DNA of 64,000 nucleotides from Candidatus Dormiibacterota bacterium (GCA_024280995.1 JAMXLM010000011.1:62001-126000), one strand, 5' to 3'. Shown: positions 7,233 through 17,726, numbered from the stretch's first letter. Notes: generated from the sequence alone by a model not told the origin. Numbers and translations are program-made.

Positions 7233-8678
7233 ATGGCAGTCGAAACAAAAGCGGTCAGCAAGACCAGTCCGCGCGAAGTGCTCGAGCGGGCGAAGGCGGA
7301 GGGCGTCGAGGTCGTCGACGTCCGTTTCGTCGATCTCCCCGGCACCTGGCAGCACTTCAGCCTGCCGCTGGGCGAGCTGGAGGTCGACAGCTTCACCGAC
7401 GGCCTCGGATTCGACGGCTCGAGCATCCGCGGGTTCCAGTCGATCGATGAGAGCGACATGCTCCTCATGCCGGACCCGGATTCGGCGACGATCGACCCGG
7501 TCCTCTCGCACAAGACCCTGTTTCTGATCTGCGACGTGGTCGACCCGATCAGCCGCGAGCCGTACACGCGCGACGCGCGCTTCATCGCCAAGAAGGCCGA
7601 GGAGCACCTGCGCAAGTCGGCCATCGCGGACGTGAGCTACTGGGGTCCTGAGGCGGAGTTCTACCTCTTCAACTCGCTGCGCTTCGACCAGAACGCGCAC
7701 AGCGGCTACTACTACATCGACTCCGAAGAGGGCATCTGGAACTCGGGCAAGAACTCCGAGCCGAACATGGCCTTCCGGCCGCGGCACAAGGAGGGTTACT
7801 TCCCGGTGCCGCCGACCGACAAGCTCCAGGACCTTCGCTCAGAGATCATGCTCAAGCTCATCGAGGCCGGCGTTCGCGTCGAGGTGCAGCACCACGAGGT
7901 CGGCACGGCCGGTCAGGCCGAGATCGACATGCGCTTCGACTCGCTGACGAAGATGGGCGACAAGATGATGGTCTACAAGTACATCATCAAGAACATCGCC
8001 GCCCAGCACGGATACGTGGCGACGTTCATGCCCAAGCCGCTGTTCCAGGACAACGGGTCCGGAATGCATGTTCACCAGTCGCTGTGGAAGGACGGCGCCA
8101 ACCTCTTCGCCGATGCGAAGGGCTACGCGGGGCTGTCCGAGACGGCGGTGTACTACATCGGCGGTCTGTTGAAGCACGCGGCCGCGCTGCTCGCGATATG
8201 CGCACCGACGACGAACTCGTACCGCCGGCTCGTGCCGGGCTACGAGGCGCCTATCAACCTCGTGTACTCGAAGCGGAACCGCTCGGCGTGCGTGCGCATC
8301 CCGATGTATTCGACGGACCCGAAGACGAAGCGCATCGAGTTCAGGTCACCGGACGCGGCTGCCAACCCGTACCTCGCGTTCTCGGCCTGTTTGATGGCCG
8401 GACTGGACGGGATTCGGAACAGGATCACGCCGCCCGAGCCGGTGGACAAGGACATCTACGAGCTGGACGGCGACGAGAAGGCCAAGATCAAGTCGGTGCC
8501 AGGCTCGCTGGCGGAGTCGCTGGACGCGCTCGAGTCGGACCATGAGTTCCTGCTCGCGAGCGACGTGTTCACGGCCGACGTGATCGAGACGTGGATCGAC
8601 TACAAGCGGAAGAAGGAAGTCGACGCGGTCGCGCTGAGGCCGCACCCGTGGGAGTTCATGCTCTACAGCGACGTCTGA
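7233..8678 (+). CDS. glnA: Glutamine synthetase type I
   Basis: 481-residue dodecameric enzyme that makes glutamine from glutamate, ammonium and ATP. Family signatures visible are the N-terminal FDGSSIRGF, the metal/glutamate site around PEAEFYLF, the ATP-site NGSGMHVHQSLW, and the C-terminal EFRSPDAAANPYL. The length and the extra loop fit the GSI-beta subgroup. A tyrosine lies in the expected adenylylation position (DIYELDG, Tyr409), so covalent control is possible although PII here lacks its own tyrosine. The start ATG 7233 is supported by GGAGGG 6 bases upstream. The gene ends at a very strong terminator and is monocistronic. Confidence 0.96.
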   Translation: MAVETKAVSKTSPREVLERAKAEGVEVVDVRFVDLPGTWQHFSLPLGELEVDSFTDGLGFDGSSIRGFQSIDESDMLLMPDPDSATIDPVLSHKTLFLICDVVDPISREPYTRDARFIAKKAEEHLRKSAIADVSYWGPEAEFYLFNSLRFDQNAHSGYYYIDSEEGIWNSGKNSEPNMAFRPRHKEGYFPVPPTDKLQDLRSEIMLKLIEAGVRVEVQHHEVGTAGQAEIDMRFDSLTKMGDKMMVYKYIIKNIAAQHGYVATFMPKPLFQDNGSGMHVHQSLWKDGANLFADAKGYAGLSETAVYYIGGLLKHAAALLAICAPTTNSYRRLVPGYEAPINLVYSKRNRSACVRIPMYSTDPKTKRIEFRSPDAAANPYLAFSACLMAGLDGIRNRITPPEPVDKDIYELDGDEKAKIKSVPGSLAESLDALESDHEFLLASDVFTADVIETWIDYKRKKEVDAVALRPHPWEFMLYSDV

Positions 8679-8694
8679 TCCGAAACTTCATCAA

Positions 8695-8729
8695 GGGCCC
8701 GGGCGGGTGCGCCCGGGCCCTTTCTTTTT
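8695..8729 (+). terminator. Intrinsic terminator of glnA
   Basis: Perfect 11-bp GC stem (8695-8705 with 8710-8720), 4-base loop and the T-rich tract TTTCTTTTT immediately after. Confidence 0.93.
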
Positions 8730-8773
8730 GATTTGCCACTGACGCGTCAATCGAGACCACCCAAACGCTCGGA

Positions 8774-10492
8774 CTACATTCCCAGCATCGCGCGGGCGCG
8801 CAATGCGATTGAGATCGCCACCCGTGTCTCCGGGTCGTCCAGCTGCAAGCCCGTCAGCGCCTGGATCCTCTCCACGCGGTAGCTCATCGAGTTGATGTGG
8901 ATTCCCAGGTTGCGGGCGGCCGCGCGGCGAATCCAGCGTGCGGCGGCCAGTGCCTCGAGCGTCTCGAGCAGCGGCGTGTCCCGAGACTGCGCGTACTCCA
9001 GCAGCGGCCCAAGCAGCTCGTTGACGAACCGGCGCAGCGCATCAGGGGACTGCACCTCGAGCAGGAGCCGGAAGGCGCCCAGCGAGCGATAGGACGCGAT
9101 CTTTCCCCGGCCTCCCGCCCGGCGCGTCAGGCGCAGCGCTTGCCGCGCCTCGACGTGCGAGCGAGCCAGCTCGCCGACGCCGTTCGCGACGTTGCCGATG
9201 CCCATTGACGCCGAGCCCGGCTTCATCACCGGTGCCGCCGCAGCCAGCACCTGACCCGCGAGCTTCTCCACCGCCGGAAGGTCTGCTGCCAGCTCGTCTG
9301 GCACGAGGAACACGGCCGACGCCGAGCGCACCAGCGAAAGCGCCCCGGGCATCCGCGAGCGGACCACCCCGCTCAGCGCTCGGTCCAATCGGTCCTGCTG
9401 GCCTCGTGCCCCGAGGGCCGCCTCGGTCGTGTCGTCGTCGGGCTCTAGCACCACGACCCACGCCTTCGCGGGAAGCCGGTGCCCGAGCTTCTCCGCCTGG
9501 CGGGCGATCCGCTCGGCCTCGTCCGCCTCCAGCCCACCCGCCAGCACCTCCTCCACCAGGTCGCCGCGCAGGCGGCGTTCGACTTCCGCCGCGGCACGCT
9601 CCTTTGACAGTTCCACAGCGAGCACGGTCGACCCGTGCTCGAGGGCGCGCCTTCGACCTTCCGGGTCAACTTCGTGAGTACCGAACCCCACCCCCAGCAC
9701 GCCCAGCACGTCGGCCCCCGCGCGGACCGGCACAACTTCGATGGCATGGCTCGGGCGGTTAGGGCTGATGCGCGGCGGCATGCCGTCCGCGGCCTCCCTC
9801 ACCCCGCGGATCCGGTAGCCATCCGGCGAATAGAGCGCGGCACGACCACCGGCGAGCGAGCCGATGACCTCGAGGATCGAGGGAATGCCGGCGCCGTCGA
9901 GCGACAGCCTGGTCAGCCGCTCGTGCGTTTCGTGGGAGAGGCGGATGTCGGCCAGCTGCACCTCGGTGCGCCGCTGGAGCTCGCTGCGCTCGAGGATGCC
10001 AGCGACCTGCGCGGCGATCGCGCGCAGAAAGTCGATGTCGCCCGAGTTGAACTCCCGGCGCTCGGTGCTCTGCACGTTGATCACGCCGACCAGCCGCGGA
10101 CCGGCCTCGATCGGCACCGACGCCATCGAATGGAAGCGGTCCTCGTCGAGTCCGGGCACCCACTTCCAGTGGGGGTCCTTGCTCACGTCCGGGACGATCG
10201 CCGGACGGCGAGAGTCGGCGACCCAGCCCGTGATTCCCTCGCCGACCTTCATCTTGACCTTGCCGACCATGTTCTCGTTCAAGCCGTTCGTCGCCGTCAG
10301 GAGCAGCTCGCGGCCAGGCGGAACAAGAAGGTAGAGAGAGCAGACGTCGGCCCCGATCGCCGAGGTGGTCTCGCGGATGATCAGCTCGAGCAGCTCGTCC
10401 GGCCGCTGGGTGGATGCCGCCGCCTGTGCCAGGCGGACCAGGAAGTTGAGCTCCCGCGCGGCCAGGCTGGAATCGGGGATCCTGTTCTTCAT
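8774..10492 (-). CDS. GAF-domain transcriptional regulator with PucR-type C-terminal HTH
   Basis: 572-residue one-component regulator. Residues about 15-175 form a GAF sensor domain (motifs GADVCSLYLLVP, KVGEGITGWVADS). A middle region resembling the CdaR/PucR GGDEF-like domain follows (about 290-480). The C-terminal 60 residues carry the PucR-family helix-turn-helix (GIHINSMSYRVERIQALTG). Such regulators control purine, sugar-acid or other catabolic genes in response to a small ligand. The gene is divergent from a SufS-like gene (80 bases apart) and convergent with glnA. It is far from the purine and pyrimidine islands, so any link to them is speculative. The start ATG at 10492 is chosen because the GAF domain begins soon after. 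Confidence 0.85.
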   Translation of the reverse strand: MKNRIPDSSLAARELNFLVRLAQAAASTQRPDELLELIIRETTSAIGADVCSLYLLVPPGRELLLTATNGLNENMVGKVKMKVGEGITGWVADSRRPAIVPDVSKDPHWKWVPGLDEDRFHSMASVPIEAGPRLVGVINVQSTERREFNSGDIDFLRAIAAQVAGILERSELQRRTEVQLADIRLSHETHERLTRLSLDGAGIPSILEVIGSLAGGRAALYSPDGYRIRGVREAADGMPPRISPNRPSHAIEVVPVRAGADVLGVLGVGFGTHEVDPEGRRRALEHGSTVLAVELSKERAAAEVERRLRGDLVEEVLAGGLEADEAERIARQAEKLGHRLPAKAWVVVLEPDDDTTEAALGARGQQDRLDRALSGVVRSRMPGALSLVRSASAVFLVPDELAADLPAVEKLAGQVLAAAAPVMKPGSASMGIGNVANGVGELARSHVEARQALRLTRRAGGRGKIASYRSLGAFRLLLEVQSPDALRRFVNELLGPLLEYAQSRDTPLLETLEALAAARWIRRAAARNLGIHINSMSYRVERIQALTGLQLDDPETRVAISIALRARAMLGM

Positions 10493-10571
10493 CGTGTCAA
10501 CAACACAAAGGACAACGCGTTCACTAGTGTGACCGATACAGACTCGACCCGCTCCAGGCTTGGAGGTAGAT

Positions 10572-11951
10572 TTGCGTCCTGTGAACCGATGGCGTGAGCA
10601 TTTCGCCGGGGTCGACCTGCCGGTACCGGTGGCAGGCGGCGGCAGCGTGGTTGGCATCAACTTCGACAACGCCGCCAGCACACCCCCGCTCAAGCGGGTC
10701 CGCGAGGCGGTCAACAGCTTCTCCGACCTCTACTCGAGCGTTCACCGCGGCACGGGCTACAAGTCGCGGTTCTCCACCGAGGCGTACGAGCACGCGCGCG
10801 AGGTCGTCGCCCGCTTCCTCGGTGTCAACGAGAAAGACCAGGTCGTGATCTTCGTCAAGGGCACCACCGACGCCCTCAACCGAATCGCGGCCGAACAGCT
10901 ACGACAGGATGGTCGGAAGGTGCTCGTGACCGAGATGGAGCACCACGCGGACCTGCTTCCATGGCGGCACCGAAGCGGCCACGTCATGGTCGGCTTGACG
11001 CCGGACGGTCATATCGACCTCGACGCCATCGAGCACACGCTTCGAGAATTCGATGGTGCCATCGGGCTCGTCGCGCTGTGCGGCGCTTCGAACATCACGG
11101 GATTCGTCTCGCCGGTTCACGAGGTCGCCGAGCTTGCGCATCGGCATGGCGCTCGGGTCTCGGTCGACGCGGCGCAGCTGGCGCCTCATCACCGAATCGA
11201 CGTCCTGCCACCAGACGATCCCGGCCACCTCGACTTCGTCTCTTTCTCCGGGCACAAGATGTATGCGCCCTACGGTGCCGGTGTGCTCGTCGGCCCGCGT
11301 GACTTCTTCGTCGGCCTGCCCGAAGTGATGGGAGGCGGAGCGATCGACATGGTCACGTGGGAGGACACATACTGGACCGACCTTCCCGACCGCGAGGAAG
11401 CAGGATCGCCCAACGTGGTCGGCTCGGTCGCGCTGAGCGTGGCCATCGATACGTTGCTGGGGCTCGGATTCGAAGCCATGCTCGAGGACGAGCTCGCGCT
11501 CGGCCGTCGCATGCTCGAAGGCCTTGGCAAGATCCGAGGGGTGGGGGTCCTCGGTGGGACCGACTCAGGCAGGCCGACGCGACTTGCGCTCGCCAGCTTC
11601 GTCGTCGAAGGACTCGATCACGGACTCGTGGCCGCCGCGCTGAGCCACGAGTGGGGCATCGCCGTTCGTCACGGATGCTTCTGCGCCCACCCTTACATGA
11701 TCCATCTGCTCCACATGAGCAAGGACGAGGTCGGCGTGCTGGTGGACGAGGTGACCACGGGCGGGCGGAAGGCCATGCCCGGGGCGGTCCGGGCAAGCAT
11801 CGCCCCCTACAACACCGAGGAAGAGGTGGACCGTTTCCTCGAGGCCGTCAATCGAATCGCGCGAGGTGAATTCAAAGCCGGCTATTCGCAGACGGCGGAT
11901 GGCGAGTACGAGCCGAAGGGCGGCTGGGCGCGGATCGAGATCGCCATTTGA
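10572..11951 (+). CDS. Class V aminotransferase-fold enzyme, SufS/cysteine-desulfurase-like
   Basis: 459-residue PLP enzyme of fold type I. FDNAASTPP near the N-terminus, the HHAD segment, the PLP-lysine motif SFSGHKMYAPYG and the C-terminal loop RHGCFCAHPY are visible; the last contains a Cys placed like the SufS catalytic cysteine (R.G..CA.P). No sufBCD, iscU or sulfur-acceptor gene is nearby, so sulfur delivery to Fe-S assembly is unproven; a selenocysteine lyase or other C-S lyase role is possible. The start TTG 10572 has GGAGGT ending about 4 bases upstream; GTG 10581 is an alternative. Its stop overlaps the start of the next small gene. Confidence 0.82.
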   Translation: MRPVNRWREHFAGVDLPVPVAGGGSVVGINFDNAASTPPLKRVREAVNSFSDLYSSVHRGTGYKSRFSTEAYEHAREVVARFLGVNEKDQVVIFVKGTTDALNRIAAEQLRQDGRKVLVTEMEHHADLLPWRHRSGHVMVGLTPDGHIDLDAIEHTLREFDGAIGLVALCGASNITGFVSPVHEVAELAHRHGARVSVDAAQLAPHHRIDVLPPDDPGHLDFVSFSGHKMYAPYGAGVLVGPRDFFVGLPEVMGGGAIDMVTWEDTYWTDLPDREEAGSPNVVGSVALSVAIDTLLGLGFEAMLEDELALGRRMLEGLGKIRGVGVLGGTDSGRPTRLALASFVVEGLDHGLVAAALSHEWGIAVRHGCFCAHPYMIHLLHMSKDEVGVLVDEVTTGGRKAMPGAVRASIAPYNTEEEVDRFLEAVNRIARGEFKAGYSQTADGEYEPKGGWARIEIAI

Positions 11952-12142
11952 TCAAGCTCATAGTCGAGATCCTTCTCGCCATCGTCCTGCACCCCGTCGC
12001 CTACATCCTTGTCGTCATCGACGTCGTCAACCGCAAGGACATGAGCGGCTTCTGGAAGGTGTTCTGGATCATCCTCGCCTTCCCCTGGGGCATCGGTCCG
12101 ATCCTCTATCTCTTCTTCGGCGGCGGGGGCAAATTCTGGTAG
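11948..12142 (+). CDS. Small membrane protein with PLDc_N-like domain
   Basis: 64-residue protein beginning at a TTG that overlaps the previous stop (TTGA). It consists of two hydrophobic helices (about 5-24 and 37-56) separated by a short charged turn (NRKDMSGFWK), with the ending WGIGPILYLFFGGGGKFW. This pattern is that of the stand-alone PLDc_N domain, the membrane anchor found at the N-terminus of cardiolipin synthases and in many tiny proteins of Gram-positive-type bacteria. No catalytic domain is present; the function is unknown. Confidence 0.75.
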   Translation: MIKLIVEILLAIVLHPVAYILVVIDVVNRKDMSGFWKVFWIILAFPWGIGPILYLFFGGGGKFW

Positions 12143-12200
12143 CTCGGCCGGCGGTCTTCCCACCTGTTTCTTAGACAAACCACAGCACCGAAATTTAACT

Positions 12201-12229
12201 TTGCCCTGGAACCCGGCATGGGCTAATCT
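12201..12229 (+). promoter_or_regulatory. Predicted promoter of the ftsEX-hydrolase operon
   Basis: TTGCCC (12201-12206), a 17-base spacer, then TAATCT (12224-12229), upstream of the fusion gene. Transcription would begin near 12236, giving a very short leader before GTG 12242 or GTG 12257. Confidence 0.45.
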
Positions 12230-12256
12230 GGACTCGAAAGGGTGGGAAGCCGACCA

Positions 12257-14112
<1,856 letters not shown>

Positions 14113-14116
<4 letters not shown>

Positions 14117-15423
14117 GGCGGGCGCTCGGGGCGATCGCACTCGTGGTCGCCATGGTGGCGCTGCAGGGCGCGAACGCCTCCGCAACCAACCCGAGCCCAT
14201 GCCCCAGCCCGGTGGCGTCGAGCGCGCGCAATTCATGCACACCAACGCCGCCGCCCGATCCAAACCAGGCTGCCTACGACGCGCTGGCCACGCGGCTTAC
14301 AGGCGACCTCGGCAACGCGCTCGCCGCCGAGCATCGCCTCGCCGTCACCCTGGATCAGTTCGCGGGCATCGAACAGGGCCTCACGGCGGAGGTGGCGCAG
14401 GAGGAGGCGACCATCGCGCGCCTGCAGGGCGAGATCGCAAGCCTGGACGCGCAGATCGCCGACACGCAGGCGCGGATCGACGTCGAGAAGCAAGAGCTCG
14501 CCGTTCTCGCGCGCGCGTTGTACCGGCAGCCCCAATCGTTCTGGATCTTGATCGCCCGGACCGGCAACCTGCACGAGGCGCTAATCGCCACCGCGGACGC
14601 GGTCGTCGCGGGCCAGCGCGCGCACGCGCTCCAGGACCAGCTCCAGGCCGACCTCATACAGGAGCAATCGGACCGCGACGCCAGGCAGGCGGACCTGGAC
14701 CGCGAATCCAACACCCGCGACCTCCTGATCGCGAACCTCAACTCGCTGCAGGACGTGATGAGCCAGCAGACGGACGTCAGCGGCCAGTTGACGGTCCTGA
14801 TGACTCAGCTGCAGGGAGCCAAGGCGCAGCTGAAGAATCAGCCGCCGAGCGTCACCTCAGACCTGGTGCAGCTGCTCGAGGCGCAGGAGCAGGACCTGAT
14901 CCTTCGGTCCTACCAGACGGACTGGGCTCAGGCCGAGGTGGGCACAGGGCTCGCCATCGTCAACAGCACCTTCCCCCTCGGCAAGCCGATCGCCGGCTTG
15001 CGTTTGTCATATCCGCTGGCCCACTTCACGATCACGCAGGCGTTCGGCCCCACGACGTTTGCGTTGGAGCCGCCGTTCGGCCCGTACAAGCATTTCCACA
15101 CCGGGATCGACCTCTCGGCGCCGCTTGGATCGCCGGTCATGGCCGCGGCTGATGGCGTCGTGGTCGCCGTCGGCCACGATCCGATCGGCTACGGCAACTA
15201 CATCGTGATCGCGCACGGCGGCGGGGTCGCGACCCTTTACGGGCACCTGCTGGCGACCAACGTCACCGTCGGCCAGGTGGTCGGGCACGGGCAGGTGATC
15301 GGGCTCGAAGGGTCGACGGGATATTCGACCGGGCCGCACGTTCACTTCGAGCTGCGGATCAACAACAGCGTGACCGACCCGATGCCTTACCTGCCGGTTC
15401 CGGGAACGAACTTCAACGGCTAG
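14113..15423 (+). CDS. Coiled-coil M23 peptidoglycan endopeptidase, FtsEX partner
   Basis: 436-residue secreted protein with a signal peptide (residues 1-23), a Pro-rich stretch, a long coiled coil with a hydrophobic interruption (about 50-260), and a C-terminal LytM/M23 domain. Zinc and catalytic residues are all visible: His329 and Asp333 in HFHTGIDLS, and His409/His411 in HVHFELR. The domain should therefore be active, unlike the degenerate LytM of EnvC. The architecture resembles EnvC, PcsB and RipC, which are controlled by FtsEX through their coiled coils. Gene overlap with the FtsE-FtsX fusion supports a direct functional pair in septal wall cleavage. Confidence 0.9.
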
Positions 15424-15424
15424 G

Positions 15425-15442
15425 CCCGCGGGAGCCCGCGGG
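15425..15442 (+). terminator. Short GC hairpin after the M23 peptidase gene
   Basis: CCCGCGG (15425-15431) pairs with CCGCGGG (15436-15442) just after the stop codon. A T-rich stretch follows after TAGAC. Weak terminator candidate. Confidence 0.45.
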
Positions 15443-15492
15443 TAGACTTTCCTTTCCGGCTTGGCCCCGGGCTCGGGCGACTCGGTCGCGGG

Positions 15493-15625
15493 CAGGGCGC
15501 TCACATCCGGACTCATAGACTTCTTGCGGTTCATGCCCACGTAGCTCAGGGGCGCCGGGCGCGCGCAGGGCGCTCACATGCAGACTCTTAGACTTCTTGC
15601 GGTTCATGCCCCCGTAGCTCAGGGG
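15493..15625 (+). repeat. Tandem 60-base duplication of tRNA promoter plus tRNA 5' end
   Basis: 15493-15552 and 15566-15625 are direct repeats offset by 73 bases, with only 4 mismatches in 60. Each holds a TAGACTT -10-like box and the sequence up to the D-loop of the tRNA (…GTAGCTCAGGGG). The first copy diverges at the D-loop and is only a tRNA fragment; the second runs into the intact tRNA-Arg gene. A third TAGACTT occurs at 15443. Confidence 0.8.
15589..15594 (+). promoter_or_regulatory. -10 box of tRNA-Arg
   Basis: TAGACT ends 13 bases before the mature tRNA 5' end, leaving room for a leader of about 7 nucleotides. No good -35 hexamer was found at the standard spacing. Confidence 0.45.
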
Positions 15626-15683
15626 ATAGAGCAGGTCGGTCCTAACGACAAGGTCGGGGGTTCGATTCCCTCCGGGGGCACCA
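15608..15683 (+). tRNA. tRNA-Arg (anticodon CCT), CCA encoded
   Basis: The 76-base cloverleaf is complete: acceptor GCCCCCG/CGGGGGC, D-stem GCTC/GAGC, anticodon stem GGTCG/CGACA with one mismatch at its base, loop GTCCTAA with T33 and A37, five-base variable region, and T-stem GGGGG/CCCTC with loop TTCGATT. The discriminator is A and the 3' CCA is encoded. Anticodon CCT reads AGG codons. Confidence 0.95.
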
Positions 15684-15749
15684 TTCCTCCCAGCAATCTC
15701 TAAGCGGGTTCACACGCGCCGCTGCGACGCTGAACCCACGCTTCAGACC

Positions 15750-16055
15750 ATGGACCACCGAGTACGAGCCCGCGACGCCGCGCTTCGACTGCTCAGCCGC
15801 CTGACCTACGCCGCCGCCTTCGCTTCGGCAGCCGGGGTCGGGGTCTTTGCGGTGGTCAGCGCCGCAACGATCCCAGGCACGAACGCGAACACGACCACGA
15901 ACTCGAGCGCGAGCTCGACGAAATCCGCGACCTCCAGCGATTCGGCCTCGAGCACATCGGCGTCCGCGTCCAGCTCGACCGGCAGCCTGCAACCTTCGAC
16001 CGGGGTAAGCGCCTCGACCGAGATCCCCCACGCCGTCACGGGCGCCTCCCGCTGA
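15750..16055 (+). CDS. Small Ser/Thr-rich membrane-anchored protein with C-terminal flavinylation-like motif
   Basis: 101 residues: a short basic N-terminus, one membrane helix (about 17-40), then about 50 residues almost entirely Ser, Thr, Ala and Asn, and a C-terminus IPHAVTGASR. The last part resembles the site where ApbE attaches FMN (consensus D-x-x-S/T-G-A-T/S) except for His in place of Asp. The rest of an FMN-binding domain is absent. The gene starts a five-gene unit that also encodes a ferric-reductase-type membrane protein, a NuoF-like protein, a ferredoxin and ApbE itself. It is possibly a minimal extracytoplasmic flavin carrier. A degenerate or truncated FMN-binding protein is the alternative. 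Confidence 0.65.
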   Translation: MDHRVRARDAALRLLSRLTYAAAFASAAGVGVFAVVSAATIPGTNANTTTNSSASSTKSATSSDSASSTSASASSSTGSLQPSTGVSASTEIPHAVTGASR

Positions 16056-16058
16056 GCC

Positions 16059-16646
16059 GTGTCCAACAGCGTCCTCTGGTACGCGACGCGCGGCGCCGGC
16101 GCGGTGACCCTGATCCTGCTCACCGCGGTCGTCGTTCTAGGAATCCTCACCGCGCTTCGGGTCGAGGGCCGGGGCTGGCCGCGCTTTCTCGTCACCGGCC
16201 TGCACCGCAACCTCGCCCTGATGACGCTCGTGTTCCTCGCCCTGCACATCGTCACGGCGGTCGTCGACCCGTACACCAACCTCGGATGGGCCTCGGCGCT
16301 GATCCCCTTCTCGTCCTACTACCGCACCTTCTGGCTCGGCCTCGGCGTGATCTCGTTTGAGCTGCTGCTCGCGATCGTTGTGACCAGCCTGCTTCGCGGT
16401 TATCTCGGACACAACACGTGGCGCGTCATCCACTGGCTGACGTACGCGGCGTGGCCGATCGGCGTCATCCACGGTCTCGGCACCGGCACCGACGCGTGGT
16501 CGGCCTGGATGCTCGCGATCACCGGAGGCTGCATCGCCGCCGTGGTGATCGCGTTGCTCTGGCGCCTCGCCGCCGGATCGAGGGATCCGCTCTCTTCAGA
16601 ACGCTCCACGTTTCGCGCTGCGGTCGATCGCCGAGAGGCGCGCTGA
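16059..16646 (+). CDS. Ferric-reductase-like transmembrane b-type cytochrome
   Basis: 195-residue protein with five or six membrane helices and histidines positioned for b-type heme: LHRNLAL and ALHIVTAV in the second and third helices, HWLTYAAWPIGVIHGLG further on. This is the ferric-reductase-like membrane domain (also in MsrQ and NOX families), which moves electrons across the membrane through hemes. It lacks the cytoplasmic FAD/NAD domain of full ferric reductases; the NuoF-like protein next door may supply that role. GTG start 3 bases after the upstream stop; the following gene starts immediately after its stop. Confidence 0.85.
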   Translation: MSNSVLWYATRGAGAVTLILLTAVVVLGILTALRVEGRGWPRFLVTGLHRNLALMTLVFLALHIVTAVVDPYTNLGWASALIPFSSYYRTFWLGLGVISFELLLAIVVTSLLRGYLGHNTWRVIHWLTYAAWPIGVIHGLGTGTDAWSAWMLAITGGCIAAVVIALLWRLAAGSRDPLSSERSTFRAAVDRREAR

Positions 16647-17726
16647 ATGCGTCTGCTCGACGGTCGCGATTTGCTCGCGCCCCTTCCAACGGTCGGCCGG
16701 CGCTTCATCGACGACCTCGAGCGCTCGGGACTCGCCGGCCGAGGCGGGGCGAGCTTTCCAACAGCGACCAAGTGGCGCGCCGTCGCCGAGCGCTCGCGCG
16801 GTGACGCTGTGATCCTGGTCAACGGCGCCGAGGGCGAGCCCCACAGCAAGAAGGACCGGACGCTCATGATTGCGCGGCCGCACCTGGTCCTCGACGGCGC
16901 GTTCATCGCCGCTCGGGTGCTGCGCGCGCGGCGCATCGTCCTGTACATCGGCGAAAGACATGCGGCCGCGCGCGACTCGATGCTGGGCGCGCTCGCCCAT
17001 CGGTCTGAGCCCGAGCGCGGCATCGTCAGTCTCGCGGCCGCGCCGCCGCGGTATGTCGCCGGCGCGGAGACCGCCGCCGTCCATTTCGTCGACGAAGGAC
17101 TCGCCACGCCCACCACCACGCCGCCGTATCCCTTCCAGCGCGCGATCCTCGTCCAGAACGTCGAGACGCTGGCCCACGTGGCCGCGCTCGCCCGCAGCGG
17201 CGAGGCCCCTGACTCGGTGCTGCTGACGATGGCCGGCGGCGTGACCCGTCCCGGCGTGATCGAGGTCGAGCTGGGAACCACCGTAGGCGAGGCGATGGCC
17301 CGCGGGGGCGGACCGGTCGAGGCGCCGCGCGCGGTGCTCGTCGGCGGGTACTTCGGACGCTGGATGCAGGCCGACGAAGCGTGGCGGTTGCCGCTCACAC
17401 GCGAGGCCGGCATCGGTTGCGGTGTGATGGGCGTCCTGCCGGCGAGCCGCTGCCCGGTGTGCGAGGTGGCCGCGATCATGCGGTACCTCGCCGCCGAGAG
17501 CTCGGCGCAGTGCGGCCCTTGCTTCTTCGGTCTGCGCGCCCTCGCCGAGGCGTGCGCAAAGCCCGCCGAGCTGGGTCGCCTGAAGCGCTGGGCAGCCGAG
17601 GTGCGCGGCCGCGGCGCGTGCAAGCACCCCGACGGGGCCGCGATCTTCCTTTCCTCCGCGATCGAGGTGTTCGCGCGTGAGTTCGAGCATCACGATGCGA
17701 TTCACCAGGTGCGGCGCGTCGCATGA
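16647..17726 (+). CDS. NuoF-like NADH dehydrogenase subunit (FMN and 4Fe-4S)
   Basis: 359 residues related to the 51-kDa subunit of complex I and to RnfC. The FMN/NADH-binding glycine-rich sequence GRGGASFPTATKW (about 31-43) and NGAEGEPHSKKDR are present. The C-terminal iron-sulfur region shows SAQCGPC and a later Cys in ACKHPDG, enough for a 4Fe-4S cluster. No other complex I subunit is encoded nearby, so this protein probably oxidises NADH for the membrane cytochrome and ferredoxin of the same operon instead of forming complex I. The ferredoxin gene begins inside its stop codon (ATGA). Confidence 0.87.
   Translation: MRLLDGRDLLAPLPTVGRRFIDDLERSGLAGRGGASFPTATKWRAVAERSRGDAVILVNGAEGEPHSKKDRTLMIARPHLVLDGAFIAARVLRARRIVLYIGERHAAARDSMLGALAHRSEPERGIVSLAAAPPRYVAGAETAAVHFVDEGLATPTTTPPYPFQRAILVQNVETLAHVAALARSGEAPDSVLLTMAGGVTRPGVIEVELGTTVGEAMARGGGPVEAPRAVLVGGYFGRWMQADEAWRLPLTREAGIGCGVMGVLPASRCPVCEVAAIMRYLAAESSAQCGPCFFGLRALAEACAKPAELGRLKRWAAEVRGRGACKHPDGAAIFLSSAIEVFAREFEHHDAIHQVRRVA

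Noticed and set aside
16647-17726. Part of respiratory complex I
   Set aside because: No nuoE, nuoG or other complex I gene is adjacent; the neighbours form a small separate redox operon.
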